Below are positions 19,168 to 27,999 of a stretch of 64,000 nt of DNA, piece after piece. The position numbers and the translations under genes were made by a program. This stretch comes from Actinoplanes flavus. GTDB lineage: Bacteria > Actinomycetota > Actinomycetes > Mycobacteriales > Micromonosporaceae. The notes beneath the pieces were generated by a model that was not told where the DNA came from, searched no databases, and saw only the letters and a program-made list of their open reading frames with translations. The stretch is taken from contig NZ_JAGFNS010000002.1 in assembly GCF_017592555.1 (NCBI RefSeq), forward strand, positions 62,001 to 126,000, written 5' to 3'. The first letter of the stretch is position 1, and every line of letters starts with the position of its first letter.

Positions 19168-20204
19168 CCACGAGCCGGGTCAAGCCCGAGGTGCTCGAGG
19201 CGGCGCGGATGCTGCTGGATCAGATGGGCATCACCGCGCAGGATCTGCTGCACACCCCGGGGGTGCGGCCGCACGTGCCGACGTTCGGCGAGTACGTGCC
19301 CGTGGTCCTGGCCGCCATCGGCGCCGGCGCGGCGCGAACCTACGGCAACTACCTGCGCAAGGTTGTCGACAGGTGGGCCGACCGGCGTTTGGACGACATC
19401 ACGCCGACCGAGGTCGAGACGCTGATGCGCCAGGTCCAGGCCGACGCGGTGCAGCGTCGCAACTTCCGGGGCGGCACCGGTGCCGGTGAGCATCTGATCA
19501 CCGCGTTGCGGTGCGTGTATCGGCGGGCGGTCGCGGACCGGCTGATCGCGGATGCTGATGATCCGGCGAAGAAGGTCGCCAAGCCCCGCCGTCCGACGTC
19601 GCAGCGCATCGCCCTGCCGGATGAACGGCTCGGCGAACTCGTGGCAGCAGCCGCCACAGGGGGCCGGGATCCGGAGCTGGACGCGTTGATCGTCCGGTTC
19701 CATATCGAGACCGCCTGCCGACGTGGCGGCCTGCTGCGGGTACGGCCGATGGACTTGGACGTCCAGCAGTGCCTGGTGATGTTGCGGGAGAAGGGCGGCA
19801 CGTTCCGGCGCCAGCCGGTCTCACCGACCCTGATGACCTTCCTACTGCACCACGTCCACCAGCGCGGGGCACCGCCGGACGAACAGCTGTTGCGGTATCT
19901 GACCGGTGGCCCGGTCGGGCGTCGCCGCTACGACGGCCTGTTCACGCGGATCGGCCGGGACCTGCCGTGGGTGGTGACGCAGGGTGTGTCGGCGCACTGG
20001 CTGCGCCATACCACCCTGACCTGGGTCGAACGGGTCTACGGCTACGGCGTCGCCCTCGCCTACGCCGGCCACGCCGAATCACCGAACGACACCGGTACCA
20101 CCGCCCGCTACGTCAAAGCGACCCTGCAGGAGGTCGCTACGGCGCTGGCCGGGCTGACCGGTGAACCGCATCCGCTGGCGCTGTCAGAGGAGGAAGCAGG
20201 GTAG
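19164..20204 (+). CDS. Tyrosine recombinase/integrase (copy 2)
   Basis: Protein of 346 residues, the same length as copy 1 at 3309-4349, and retaining the catalytic set: Arg in ACRRGGLLRV, HWLRHT, GHAESP and the Tyr in ARYVK. Differences from copy 1 are scattered substitutions, with no indels seen by eye, so both copies appear functional. It is coupled to the AbrB-like gene. A weak inverted repeat (GGATGC and GCATCC) lies shortly after the stop. A fragment of a third copy sits at about 62050-62184. Confidence 0.92.
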   Translation: MTTSRVKPEVLEAARMLLDQMGITAQDLLHTPGVRPHVPTFGEYVPVVLAAIGAGAARTYGNYLRKVVDRWADRRLDDITPTEVETLMRQVQADAVQRRNFRGGTGAGEHLITALRCVYRRAVADRLIADADDPAKKVAKPRRPTSQRIALPDERLGELVAAAATGGRDPELDALIVRFHIETACRRGGLLRVRPMDLDVQQCLVMLREKGGTFRRQPVSPTLMTFLLHHVHQRGAPPDEQLLRYLTGGPVGRRRYDGLFTRIGRDLPWVVTQGVSAHWLRHTTLTWVERVYGYGVALAYAGHAESPNDTGTTARYVKATLQEVATALAGLTGEPHPLALSEEEAG

Positions 20205-20380
20205 AGCCGGCCAAGCGGGATGCTGCGGCAGGGGTTTGGCTTTGTCGCGGCATCCTGCACGGATCACACGCTGCGCCGGATGGCTCGAGTGTTGGTGGTT
20301 GCCGGTGGCGGTGGTGCGGGGAGGAACTCGGCGGACCGAATGGCTTTCACTGAGCACAGTGGATCCTGCAAACTGCGTAC

Positions 20381-22450
20381 ATGTCGGCGAAGCAGGGCAC
20401 CGAGATTCCGGAATCGATCAGATTGGGAAGGCCTGACTCGCGGGATCGCGAAGCCATCGGCGCGGCGATCCGGCTCGGGGATGCGGCTCGTTCGACGCTC
20501 GGTCACATGCCGTTCTCGGCCTATGACAGTGCGGCCGACAAAGGCACGCTGTTACTGGCCTACTGCGGTGATCTCGTGGTTGGTTATGCACTGTATGCGC
20601 TGGCTCGCCGTCGTGTGCGGCTCAGTCACCTGTGTGTGGATCCGGCATGGCGCGGCAAGGGTATTGCGCGGCTGCTTGTTGAGGAGATCAGCCAACGTCA
20701 CCACGATCATCTCGGGATTTCGGCGCGTTGCCGGCGCGACTACCGTCTCGGTGAGATGTGGATACGTCTCGACTTCGCCCAGCGTGGCGAACGTCCCGGC
20801 CGCAGTGCGTCGAAGGAACCGTTGATCGACTGGTGGCGTGATCATGGCCATCCCAATCTGTTGTCTGCGGATGCCGAGACCGTTCTGGTACGCGCGGCCA
20901 TCGATATGAACGTGCTGCGCGACTTGACCGAAGATGGTCGGACCAATGCTGACGAGTCGTATGCGCTCCTCGCGCCGCACCTTGTGGGCCTGCTGGAGAT
21001 TGTCCGGACGGCGGCGTTGAACACCGAGATCGATCGCATGGACAGTGATCTGCGGACTCGGTGCACTGATCGGGCGCAGAGGTTTCCGGCGGTGCGCTCC
21101 GATCCCGGCCTACGTCGTCGAGTTGTCGACGAATTGCGGCAGCACACCCGGCCGCTCGACCCTCAGGATCCGAAGGACTGGGGAGATTGGCTCGATCTTC
21201 GGCATGTCGCTGAGGCGATAGGTGCCGGGCTGAATGTTCTTGTGACCAATGACCGGGAGCTGACCCGGATCTACGGGAGCGTTGCCGAACGGTACGGGCT
21301 GCGCATCATGCGACCCGCTGATGTCGTGGTCCACATCGACGAGCTGGCGCATGCAGAGGCGTACCGGCCCGCCAGCCTTCAGGACACCGGCTATGTCGAG
21401 CAGCGCCTGCGCAGAGGTGAGAACCAGGCCATCGAGACGTTGCGCAGCCAGGCCACGAAAGAACGTCCCCGTGACCTGCAGAGCGCGCTGGACAGCCTTG
21501 CCCTCAGTGGCGCGCAGCGGCTCGGCATCTATCAGCCGACCGGAGAGCTTGTTGCGGCGTACGCGACCCTGGGCGCGGCGGGAGTGTTGCGGGTGCCGTT
21601 GTTGCGGGTGGCGAACCGGCCGCTGGCGGACACGCTCGCTCGACAGTTGTTGTTCCGGTTACGCCAGCAAGCACGCCAGAGCGGCCTTGCCGTGGTCCAG
21701 ATTGCGGATCAGCATCTTTCGCCCCAAGCCCGGCTTGCTGCGGCGAATGACGGCTTCCAGGAGGTCGACGGCGGACTTTCCTGCTACGTCATCGACTTCG
21801 TCGGTCCGGCATCCGACGTAGAGCGGGCGGCGATTTCAGCCGCCAGGGTGGCCGGAATACTCGAACCCGTCCCGTTAAGATCTGGTATGCCCACCGTCGT
21901 TGCCGCCGAGCTTGAACGGATCTGGTGGCCGGCCAAGATTGTCGACAGTGAGCTGCCGACGTACATGATCCCTATCCAGCAGCCCTACTCGACACAGTTG
22001 CTCGGCGTCCCGGCAAGCTTCCTGCCCCGTCACGACGCCCTGGGCCTCAGCCGAGAGCACGTCTACTACCGCAGTCCGGGTGGCATCAGACCGCAAGCAC
22101 CTGCACGGCTGCTCTGGTACATGAGCGAAGGCGGCCACACCACCCAGCAGCCGGCGGCGATCATCGCCTGCTCTCAACTCGATGCGGTCGTCACCGCGCC
22201 GGTCGACGAACTCTACGACCGCTTCCAGCACCTCGGCGTCTGGGACCGCAACACCGTGCGCCAAGCAGCCCGTGACGGTGTCGCACAGGCACTGCGATTC
22301 ACCAACACCGAGATCTTCCCCCGCCCGATCCCGCGCTCCGCCATCCGACGCCTTGCTATCGAACACGGCGGACCGGCCAATGCGCCACAGCAACCCACCC
22401 GCATCCCCGCGGCCATGTTCGCTGCCCTTTACCAGGAAGGTCGAGCCTGA
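20381..22450 (+). CDS. GNAT-PIN-GNAT-PUA multidomain protein
   Basis: Protein of 689 residues. Residues 15-135 are a GNAT acetyltransferase with the acetyl-CoA loop RGKGIA (91-96). Residues 170-320 look like a PIN nuclease: IDMNVLRDL (Asp175), acidic residues near 266-272 and VTNDREL (Asp291). Residues 360-470 resemble a second GNAT fold. The C-terminus (about 500-685) looks like an ASCH/EVE-type PUA domain (ARLLWYMSEGG, ELYDRFQHLGVWD, LRFTNTEIFPRPI). The stop overlaps the ATG of an ASCH gene. The mix of acetyltransferase, RNase and RNA-binding folds suggests action on tRNA or translation, possibly as a toxin or stress factor; this is inference. No clear ribosome-binding site is seen at the ATG. 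Confidence 0.75.
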   Translation: MSAKQGTEIPESIRLGRPDSRDREAIGAAIRLGDAARSTLGHMPFSAYDSAADKGTLLLAYCGDLVVGYALYALARRRVRLSHLCVDPAWRGKGIARLLVEEISQRHHDHLGISARCRRDYRLGEMWIRLDFAQRGERPGRSASKEPLIDWWRDHGHPNLLSADAETVLVRAAIDMNVLRDLTEDGRTNADESYALLAPHLVGLLEIVRTAALNTEIDRMDSDLRTRCTDRAQRFPAVRSDPGLRRRVVDELRQHTRPLDPQDPKDWGDWLDLRHVAEAIGAGLNVLVTNDRELTRIYGSVAERYGLRIMRPADVVVHIDELAHAEAYRPASLQDTGYVEQRLRRGENQAIETLRSQATKERPRDLQSALDSLALSGAQRLGIYQPTGELVAAYATLGAAGVLRVPLLRVANRPLADTLARQLLFRLRQQARQSGLAVVQIADQHLSPQARLAAANDGFQEVDGGLSCYVIDFVGPASDVERAAISAARVAGILEPVPLRSGMPTVVAAELERIWWPAKIVDSELPTYMIPIQQPYSTQLLGVPASFLPRHDALGLSREHVYYRSPGGIRPQAPARLLWYMSEGGHTTQQPAAIIACSQLDAVVTAPVDELYDRFQHLGVWDRNTVRQAARDGVAQALRFTNTEIFPRPIPRSAIRRLAIEHGGPANAPQQPTRIPAAMFAALYQEGRA

Positions 22451-22881
22451 TGACTGCCCAGCGGACACTGCTGCTCTCCCTACGTCCCCGTTTCGCCGCC
22501 GCCATTCTGGCCGGCACGAAGACCATCGAGATCCGCCGCCGGCCGGTGAACGCCTCACCGGGAACGCCGATCATCCTCTACGCCAGTTCTCCGCAGATGG
22601 CGGTTGTCGGTACGGCCCGGCTCGGCAGCGTTACCGTCTGCCCGCCCGACGATGGCTGGCAGCGCTTTCACGACGAGTTCGGCCTCGACCGCGAGGAATA
22701 CGACAGCTACCTCGATGGTGCGGCCAACGCCCATCTACTTCACGTAACGGCGGTCAACCGCCTCAATGAGCCGCTGCCGCTGCGGCACCTTCGCGAGCAG
22801 GCACCGTTCCAACCTCCGCAAAGCTTCCGCTACGTGGCCGCAGGCGACCCGGCGGGCCTTCGGGATCTTGTCAACAGCTGA
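22450..22881 (+). CDS. ASCH-domain protein
   Basis: Protein of 143 residues with the usual ASCH start (LLLSLRPRFAAAILAGTKTIEIRR), where the LxxGxKxxExR pattern marks the family, and a PUA-like beta barrel (IILYASSPQMAVVGTARLG). ASCH proteins bind RNA or nucleobases, and some act in coactivation, RNA cleavage or base handling. It overlaps the preceding GNAT-PIN gene by 1 nt at ATGA, so the two are coupled and probably work together, for example as target recognition or as an antitoxin. It converges with the MMPL gene on the other strand, 31 bp away. Confidence 0.8.
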   Translation: MTAQRTLLLSLRPRFAAAILAGTKTIEIRRRPVNASPGTPIILYASSPQMAVVGTARLGSVTVCPPDDGWQRFHDEFGLDREEYDSYLDGAANAHLLHVTAVNRLNEPLPLRHLREQAPFQPPQSFRYVAAGDPAGLRDLVNS

Positions 22882-22912
22882 CTGGAGCAGTCGAGACTTG
22901 CGGGCGTGAAGG

Positions 22913-25003
22913 CTACCGAATTGAGGGTTGCCTGAAATGCCGATTCGCCGGGGCGGCGCGGTGTGGTTTGCCGGGATACCAGAAGGTGTCGCCGAGGAGC
23001 ATGGCGATGGCGGGGACGAGCAGGGTCCGGACGAGCAGGGTGTCGAGTAGGACGCCGATGCCGACGATGATGCCGAGTTCGGTGAGGGTGACCAGGGGCA
23101 GGACGCCGAGGACGGCGAAGACGGCGGCGAGCAGGATCCCGGCGCTGGTGATGACGCCGCCGGTGGCGGCCAGGGCGGTGCGCATACCGTCTCGGGTGCC
23201 GAGGGCGTGGGCTTCTTCGCGGGCGCGGGTGGCGAGGAAGATGTTGTAGTCGATGCCGAGGGCGACGAGGAAGATGAACGAAAGCAGCGGGACCTCGTTG
23301 TCGAGGCCGGGGTAGCCGAGTACGTGGACGAAGAGGAAGGTTGCGGCGCCGAGCGCGGCGAAGTAGGTGGCTACGACGGTCAGCATCAGTACGATCGGCG
23401 CGACCAGCGAGCGCAGTAGCAGGATCAGCACGAGCAGCACCACGGCCAGTACCAGCGGGACCACGGTGCTGAGGGCGTCGGTAGAGGCGGTGCGTTTGTC
23501 CAGGTTGGCGGCCACGGTGCCGCCGACGGCGGCTTCGGCGCTGGGGATCGCGTGGACGGCGGCGCGTAGCGCGCGGATGGTGTCGTAGCTGCCGGTGGTG
23601 TCGGGGGCGTCGCGCAGGACGACGTCGATTGCGGTGAGCCCGTCGGCCTGTTCAGTGGGATGAGCGCTTACGACCCCGGGTGTGCCGACGATCGCGGCCA
23701 GCACCTGCTGTTGGGTGCTCTGGCGGGTGATGATGATGGTCGGGTCGGCGGCGCCGGCCGGGAAGTGCCGTTGCAGGGTGGCGAAACCGTCGAGGGACTG
23801 TGCCTGTACCCGGAACTGCTCGGTGCGGCTGAGCCCGATCGACGCGTCGGCGAGCCCGGCGGTCAGCACGGCGAGCAGGGCGAGCGAGAACGCGAGGATC
23901 CGGCGCGGGTGGCGGCTGACCAGGGTGCCGAGGCGGGCCCACACCCCGGTTGTGGTGCTGTTGGGCTGTCCGGGCTTTGGTGTGAAGGGCCAGAACAGGC
24001 GGCGGCCGCAGACGGCCAGGGCGGCGGGCAGTGCGGTGAGCGCGAAGACCGCGGCGATGGCGACGCCGAGGGCTCCGGCGATGCCGATCGTACGGGTGAA
24101 GGTCAGCGGCGCCGCGAGAAGCGCGAGCAGGCCCAGGCACACGGTCAGGGCGCTCGCGGCGATCGCTGGTCCCGCGGTGTGGACGGCGTTGCGCAGTGCC
24201 GCGCGGCGGTCCTCGTTCTGGCGTAGTTCCTCGCGGTAGCGGGCGATCAAGAGTAGGGCGTAGTCGGTGCCGGCGCCGAAGACGAGTACGTCGACGATGC
24301 CGGTCGTGGTGGAGTCCAGTGGCAGGTTGGCGGTCCGGCTGAGCAGGGCGAGGGTCGCGTTGGTGGCCCCGTCGGCGGCGCCGACCACGGCGAGCGGGAC
24401 GATCCACAGCCACGGGCTGCGATAGGTGATCAGCAGCAGCGCGGTGACGACCGCGACGGTGGCCAGCAGCAGGGTGGTGTCGGCGCCGGAGAACGAGGCG
24501 GCGATGTCGGCGGTGAATCCGGCGCCGCCGGTGACCTGGGCGGTCAGCCCGTCCGGCAGCTCGTGGCCGGCGACAGCGCGCAATTTCTCCACAGTGTTCT
24601 GTAGGTCCTCGACCGGCATGGCGGCGTCGAGAGGCACCGCGACCAGGGCGGCCTGCCCGTTGTCGGCGAACACCGGAGGGCTTACCCGGCCGGCGAGTGC
24701 GCTTTGGGCGTACTCGATCGCGTCGTTCTTGAACTTGTTTTTGTCGCTCTCGGTGAGTGCGGCGTCGTCGCGGGCGTAGATGACCAGAGCGGGATTGAGG
24801 CGGCCGCTGGGCAGGCGTTTCTGTAGGTCCGCGGCATGCGTTGACTCGGCGTTCGGTGGGAGGGCCTGCACAACGTCGCTCTGCTGTGCGGTGCCGCCCA
24901 GGCCGGTGAGTACGCCGGTGACGGCGAGTGCGGCGGCGATGGCGAGCCAGGCGGTGACGCGCCCGGTAAGGATCCAGATGATCCGATGCATGCGGGACAT
25001 CAT
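22913..25003 (-). CDS. MMPL/RND-family membrane exporter
   Basis: About 696 residues from the ATG at 25003 (a second ATG follows directly; the upstream start at 25024 would lie inside the operator and is unlikely). It has one N-terminal helix, a periplasmic-type loop (about 40-170), five or six helices with the GTDYALLLIARYREE motif, a second loop and a repeat of the helix bundle with GIDYNIFLATRAREE. That is the duplicated MMPL layout. Such proteins export lipids, siderophores or hydrophobic drugs using the proton gradient. The gene is divergent from a MarR gene and shares a palindromic operator with it, so a small ligand of the repressor probably induces it. Confidence 0.9.
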   Translation of the reverse strand: MMSRMHRIIWILTGRVTAWLAIAAALAVTGVLTGLGGTAQQSDVVQALPPNAESTHAADLQKRLPSGRLNPALVIYARDDAALTESDKNKFKNDAIEYAQSALAGRVSPPVFADNGQAALVAVPLDAAMPVEDLQNTVEKLRAVAGHELPDGLTAQVTGGAGFTADIAASFSGADTTLLLATVAVVTALLLITYRSPWLWIVPLAVVGAADGATNATLALLSRTANLPLDSTTTGIVDVLVFGAGTDYALLLIARYREELRQNEDRRAALRNAVHTAGPAIAASALTVCLGLLALLAAPLTFTRTIGIAGALGVAIAAVFALTALPAALAVCGRRLFWPFTPKPGQPNSTTTGVWARLGTLVSRHPRRILAFSLALLAVLTAGLADASIGLSRTEQFRVQAQSLDGFATLQRHFPAGAADPTIIITRQSTQQQVLAAIVGTPGVVSAHPTEQADGLTAIDVVLRDAPDTTGSYDTIRALRAAVHAIPSAEAAVGGTVAANLDKRTASTDALSTVVPLVLAVVLLVLILLLRSLVAPIVLMLTVVATYFAALGAATFLFVHVLGYPGLDNEVPLLSFIFLVALGIDYNIFLATRAREEAHALGTRDGMRTALAATGGVITSAGILLAAVFAVLGVLPLVTLTELGIIVGIGVLLDTLLVRTLLVPAIAMLLGDTFWYPGKPHRAAPANRHFRQPSIR

Positions 25004-25012
25004 GGCAGACGA

Positions 25013-25033
25013 GTATCTCTGCAAACGAGATAC
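25013..25033. promoter_or_regulatory. Candidate MarR operator
   Basis: GTATCTC (25013-25019) and GAGATAC (25027-25033) form a perfect 7-bp inverted repeat with a 7-nt spacer. It lies between the divergent MMPL and MarR genes, 10 bp from the exporter start, where repressor binding would block both. Confidence 0.7.
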
Positions 25034-25061
25034 CTAACGGGTGGCCTCTATAGTTGCTGGC

Positions 25062-25544
25062 GTGACCGACGGCGACACCCCGCGAGCGCAGCTCAACGGC
25101 GAGATCATCACGGAGTTGCACCGGTACGCCGGGCATGTCCAGCAGATCGGCGGCACCTTCGCCGCCCGGCATGGTCTCGGCGCCGCTGACCTGCAGGCGC
25201 TCATGCTGATCGTGGCGGGGGAGCGATCCGGGCAGCCGGTCACGCCGGGCGAATTGCGGGAGGCGCTGAACTTCTCGTCCGGATCGATCACCGGCCTGAT
25301 CGATCGCCTCGAGGCCGCCGGGCATGTGTACCGGGGCCGCGACGCCGACGATCGCCGCAAGGTTCTGTTGCGGCAGGCCGCGCCCGCCGTTGCGGTTGCC
25401 CGCGGCTTCTTCGGCCCGATCGCCCGCCGTACCGAAGCGGTTCTGGACGACTTCACCGAGCCGGAACTCGACGTCGTGCGCCGCTTCCTGGCCGCACTAT
25501 CCACCGCGATGGGTGAGCACCGCGACGACCTGCGTGCGCGGTAA
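25062..25544 (+). CDS. MarR-family repressor
   Basis: Protein of about 160 residues with the MarR winged helix. The recognition region LREALNFSSGSITGLIDRLEAAGHV is followed by the wing RGRDADDRRKVLL with the family's D-x-R-R pattern. It probably represses itself and the divergent MMPL exporter. I prefer the GTG at 25062: TATAGT at 25049-25054 lies 7 nt upstream, as expected of a leaderless mRNA, and the residues before it do not look coding. GTG at 25041 is the longer alternative. Confidence 0.88.
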   Translation: MTDGDTPRAQLNGEIITELHRYAGHVQQIGGTFAARHGLGAADLQALMLIVAGERSGQPVTPGELREALNFSSGSITGLIDRLEAAGHVYRGRDADDRRKVLLRQAAPAVAVARGFFGPIARRTEAVLDDFTEPELDVVRRFLAALSTAMGEHRDDLRAR

Positions 25545-25627
25545 GGGACGACTGCCGGAATCGGGGTGGTTCCCAGCTCAGCCGAGCAGATGGACGGTCA
25601 GCCCGACGACGGCATTCGTGGTGGGGT

Positions 25628-26353
25628 TCATCGGCCGGCCTGGTCCGTGCCGGTACAGCACGCGCCGGTGCAACCCGGGCCGCATCCGCAACTGTCGGTG
25701 GCGCTGTCGGCGGGTGCAGGCAATGCGCAGTCGTCGCACTGTTCGCCGCGCCACGCTTCGACGCCTTCGCGGACGGCGACGGCGGCGATCACCAGGGCGG
25801 CGGCGGGGTCGGCCCACCACCAGCCGAGGGTGGCGTTGAGTAGCAGCCCGGCCAGCACGATCGCGGACAGGTAGGTGCAGAGCATGGTTTGCATGGAGTC
25901 GGCGACCACGGTCGCTGAGCCGAGTTCGCGGCCGGTGCGCCGTTTCGCCCAGACCAGCAGCGGCATCACCACGACCGAGGTCGCGGCGATGGCGATGCCG
26001 ACCACGGAGGTGTCGGCCTGTTCCGCGTTGAGCAGTGAGCGGGCGGCGTCGACGGTGACCCAGGCTGCCAGGGCGAAGAAGGAAACGGCGATCAGGCGCA
26101 GCGCGAGTTGTTCGCGGGCCTCGGGGATCCGGGAGCGGAACTGCCAGATCACCACCAGCGCACTGGACACCTCGACGAAGGAGTCCAGGCCGAAACCGAG
26201 CAGCGCGGTGGAGGATGCCGCCGCACCGGCGGCGATCGCGACGATGCCTTCGACGAGGTTGTACCCGGCGGTCGCGTAGGCCAGGTACAGGCTGCGGCGA
26301 TTCAGCTGCGCACGTCGTTGCGGCGACACGGTCAGGTCGAGTGGGCTGTTCAC
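25628..26353 (-). CDS. CDF-like heavy-metal exporter with Cys tail (copy A)
   Basis: Protein of 241 residues with six hydrophobic helices. The family signature GFGLDSFVEVSSAL (about 53-66) and a matching VADSMQT segment (about 150) supply metal-binding Asp residues. The C-terminus is a Cys-rich tail (CDDC, CGCGPGCTGACC), likely to bind soft metals such as Cd, Pb, Zn or Cu. The short form without a cytoplasmic ferredoxin-like domain is common in actinobacterial CDF-like transporters. It overlaps the stop of the ArsR/CmtR-like regulator by 4 nt and so is controlled by it. A paralogous pair lies at 47208-48250. Confidence 0.85.
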   Translation of the reverse strand: MNSPLDLTVSPQRRAQLNRRSLYLAYATAGYNLVEGIVAIAAGAAASSTALLGFGLDSFVEVSSALVVIWQFRSRIPEAREQLALRLIAVSFFALAAWVTVDAARSLLNAEQADTSVVGIAIAATSVVVMPLLVWAKRRTGRELGSATVVADSMQTMLCTYLSAIVLAGLLLNATLGWWWADPAAALVIAAVAVREGVEAWRGEQCDDCALPAPADSATDSCGCGPGCTGACCTGTDQAGR

Positions 26354-26718
26354 CGGGTCACCACCTCGACCGCGGTAGCGGGTTCGCCGGGTCCGTAGGC
26401 CGGGCAGAGCACCACGGCGGCACCGGTCGCCGCGAGCACGCCCTCGGCGGCGGCCAGCAGGTCCAGCAGTTCGGTGCGGGTCAGGGCATAGAAGGACTGC
26501 CGGCCTTCGACGCGGTAGTCGACCAGCCCGCAGTCGCGCAGACAGGCCAGATGCTTGGAAACCGTGGACTGCGCCAGGCCGAGCTCGCCGGTCAGGTCGA
26601 CGACGCGGGCCTCGCCCGCGGCGAGGCGTTGCACGATCCGCAGTCGGGTCTCATCGGCCAGTGAGCGGAATAAGGCCACCGCTGGCGTCATCCCCGCCGC
26701 CGCGGCCGCGGTCACACA
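26350..26718 (-). CDS. ArsR/CmtR-like metal-sensing repressor (copy A)
   Basis: Winged-helix protein of 122 residues. LADETRLRIVQRL, then STVSKHLACLRDCGLV, mark the ArsR family; the two Cys in CLRDC sit where CmtR uses Cys57 and Cys61 to bind Cd or Pb. A later Cys (VVLCPAYG) could complete the site. It is coupled to the CDF exporter. I chose the GTG at 26718 because AGAGG lies 8 nt upstream; the longer start at 26739 has no such support. TATCATC occurs twice as a direct repeat in the upstream 45 bp and might be part of the operator. Confidence 0.85.
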   Translation of the reverse strand, partial: CVTAAAAAGMTPAVALFRSLADETRLRIVQRLAAGEARVVDLTGELGLAQSTVSKHLACLRDCGLVDYRVEGRQSFYALTRTELLDLLAAAEGVLAATGAAVVLCPAYGPGEPATAVEVVTR

Positions 26719-26955
26719 CCCATCCTCTTTCATCGCCATACTGCGATGATAGCTCGAATGGGTGATGATAAAGAGGGTCGGGTGGATGTCCTTCTCCCTG
26801 GCGCCGCGCGACTGGCTACGGAGCCCGTGATCTGGTGATTGTTCGCCGCTTTGGTAGAGGTGACCCGCAGGGCGGGCACCTCCCGTTCGGCTCGGCAGAG
26901 CGGTTGACCCGGCTGCGGCCGATCCGGCTGACGAGCTGGCCGACCCGGACTGCCG

Positions 26956-27582
26956 TTACAGCGGTTTGGCGCCGTTGCGGTCAATCATCTCCTGCAGCGT
27001 GGCGATCTCGGTTTGCTGGCCGTTCAACATGATCTGCGCCAGCCAGCGCACGTCCTCATCGTCGCTGAGGTCCAGCACTGCTTTGGCCATGTCGATGCCG
27101 CCGAGGTGGTGGCGCAGCATCAACTGTGCCCACTGGATCTCGAAGTCGCGGCCGGTGGCGGCCCGTAGTTTCGTCAGCTCTTCATTGCTGGCCATGCCCG
27201 GCATCAGCCCGCCGGAGGTGTTGCCGGTGTGTCCCATCCAGGACATCGCGGGTTGGTCGCCGGTAGGCATCAGCTTCCACTCGCGGAGCCAGGCCTGCAT
27301 GATGCCGACCTGCCCGTGCTGGGTCATGGCGATGTCGCGGCCGACAATGCCGATTTCGGCGCGCGGTGCTTGGGCGTAGGCGAGTAGCCCGAGTTCGACG
27401 GCCTGGGAGTGGTGCGTCGACATGTCGCGGACGAATCCCGCCTCTACCGAGGCGTCGTCGTATCGATGGTCCGGCTGCTGGGTCAGCTGCAACGCGGCGA
27501 CAGCGCCCACGCCGCCGGCCAGCAGCACGGCGACGATAAGGACCGATAGCGCGGCTCGGATCGATACCACACGACCACTCAT
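26956..27582 (-). CDS. DUF305 secreted/anchored protein (copy A)
   Basis: Protein of 208 residues. GGAGG lies 11 nt before the ATG at 27582; the upstream GTG at 27606 would place that Shine-Dalgarno inside the gene. An N-terminal membrane helix (AALSVLIVAVLLAGGVGAVAAL) is followed by the DUF305 ferritin-like four-helix fold, with FVRDMSTHHSQAVELGLLAY and LMLRHHLGGIDMAKAVL carrying paired His and Met. DUF305 proteins are exported and recur in copper-resistance loci; metal binding is likely. A paralogue is at 33742-34401. The 200 bp between this gene and the ArsR-like gene hold nothing I can identify. Confidence 0.88.
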   Translation of the reverse strand: MSGRVVSIRAALSVLIVAVLLAGGVGAVAALQLTQQPDHRYDDASVEAGFVRDMSTHHSQAVELGLLAYAQAPRAEIGIVGRDIAMTQHGQVGIMQAWLREWKLMPTGDQPAMSWMGHTGNTSGGLMPGMASNEELTKLRAATGRDFEIQWAQLMLRHHLGGIDMAKAVLDLSDDEDVRWLAQIMLNGQQTEIATLQEMIDRNGAKPL

Positions 27583-27616
27583 AGGGGATGCATCCTCCAA
27601 AATCACAGCTTGTCCG

Positions 27617-27636
27617 GTACAGCGGATATCCTGTAC
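27617..27636. promoter_or_regulatory. Candidate metal-regulator operator
   Basis: GTACAG (27617-27622) and CTGTAC (27631-27636) form an inverted repeat with an 8-nt spacer, about 35 bp upstream of the DUF305 start. The half site resembles the ACAGTACA/TGTACTGT arms of the CmtR-type operator at 48257-48280, so a metal sensor may bind here. Confidence 0.5.
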
Positions 27637-27639
27637 TCC

Positions 27640-27895
27640 GGTGGGGTGAGGACACAGGAGCCACGCGGCGGCGCCACCCTTACGGCCTAATATCTTCCGG
27701 TTACGGGCACCTCCGTCAGGGCCGAAAGTCCCGCACCAGGACGAAGGCAGGCCTCACCCGAGGCGGTGACGTATTCGTTCAGGCTGTGGCAGTCGCTGGC
27801 CCGGCCGTCCGAGAGTAGTGCTCGACCGTTGAGCAAGGAGTCCGAGGGCGGTGCCACGTACTTTGAGGACATCGGCTGATGATCCCCTCGTGGGC
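27640..27895. other. Intergenic stretch, no supported gene
   Basis: ORFs here are short, arginine- or proline-rich and lack start signals. I see no RNA gene. The stretch ends in the homopolymer block below, so its right part may also be poorly assembled. Confidence 0.4.
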
Positions 27896-27993
<98 letters not shown>

Positions 27994-27999
27994 TCTGAG

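Noticed and set aside
23652..25325. Minus-strand ORF over the MMPL and MarR genes
   Set aside because: An arginine-rich frame shadow; the MMPL frame beside it carries all family motifs.
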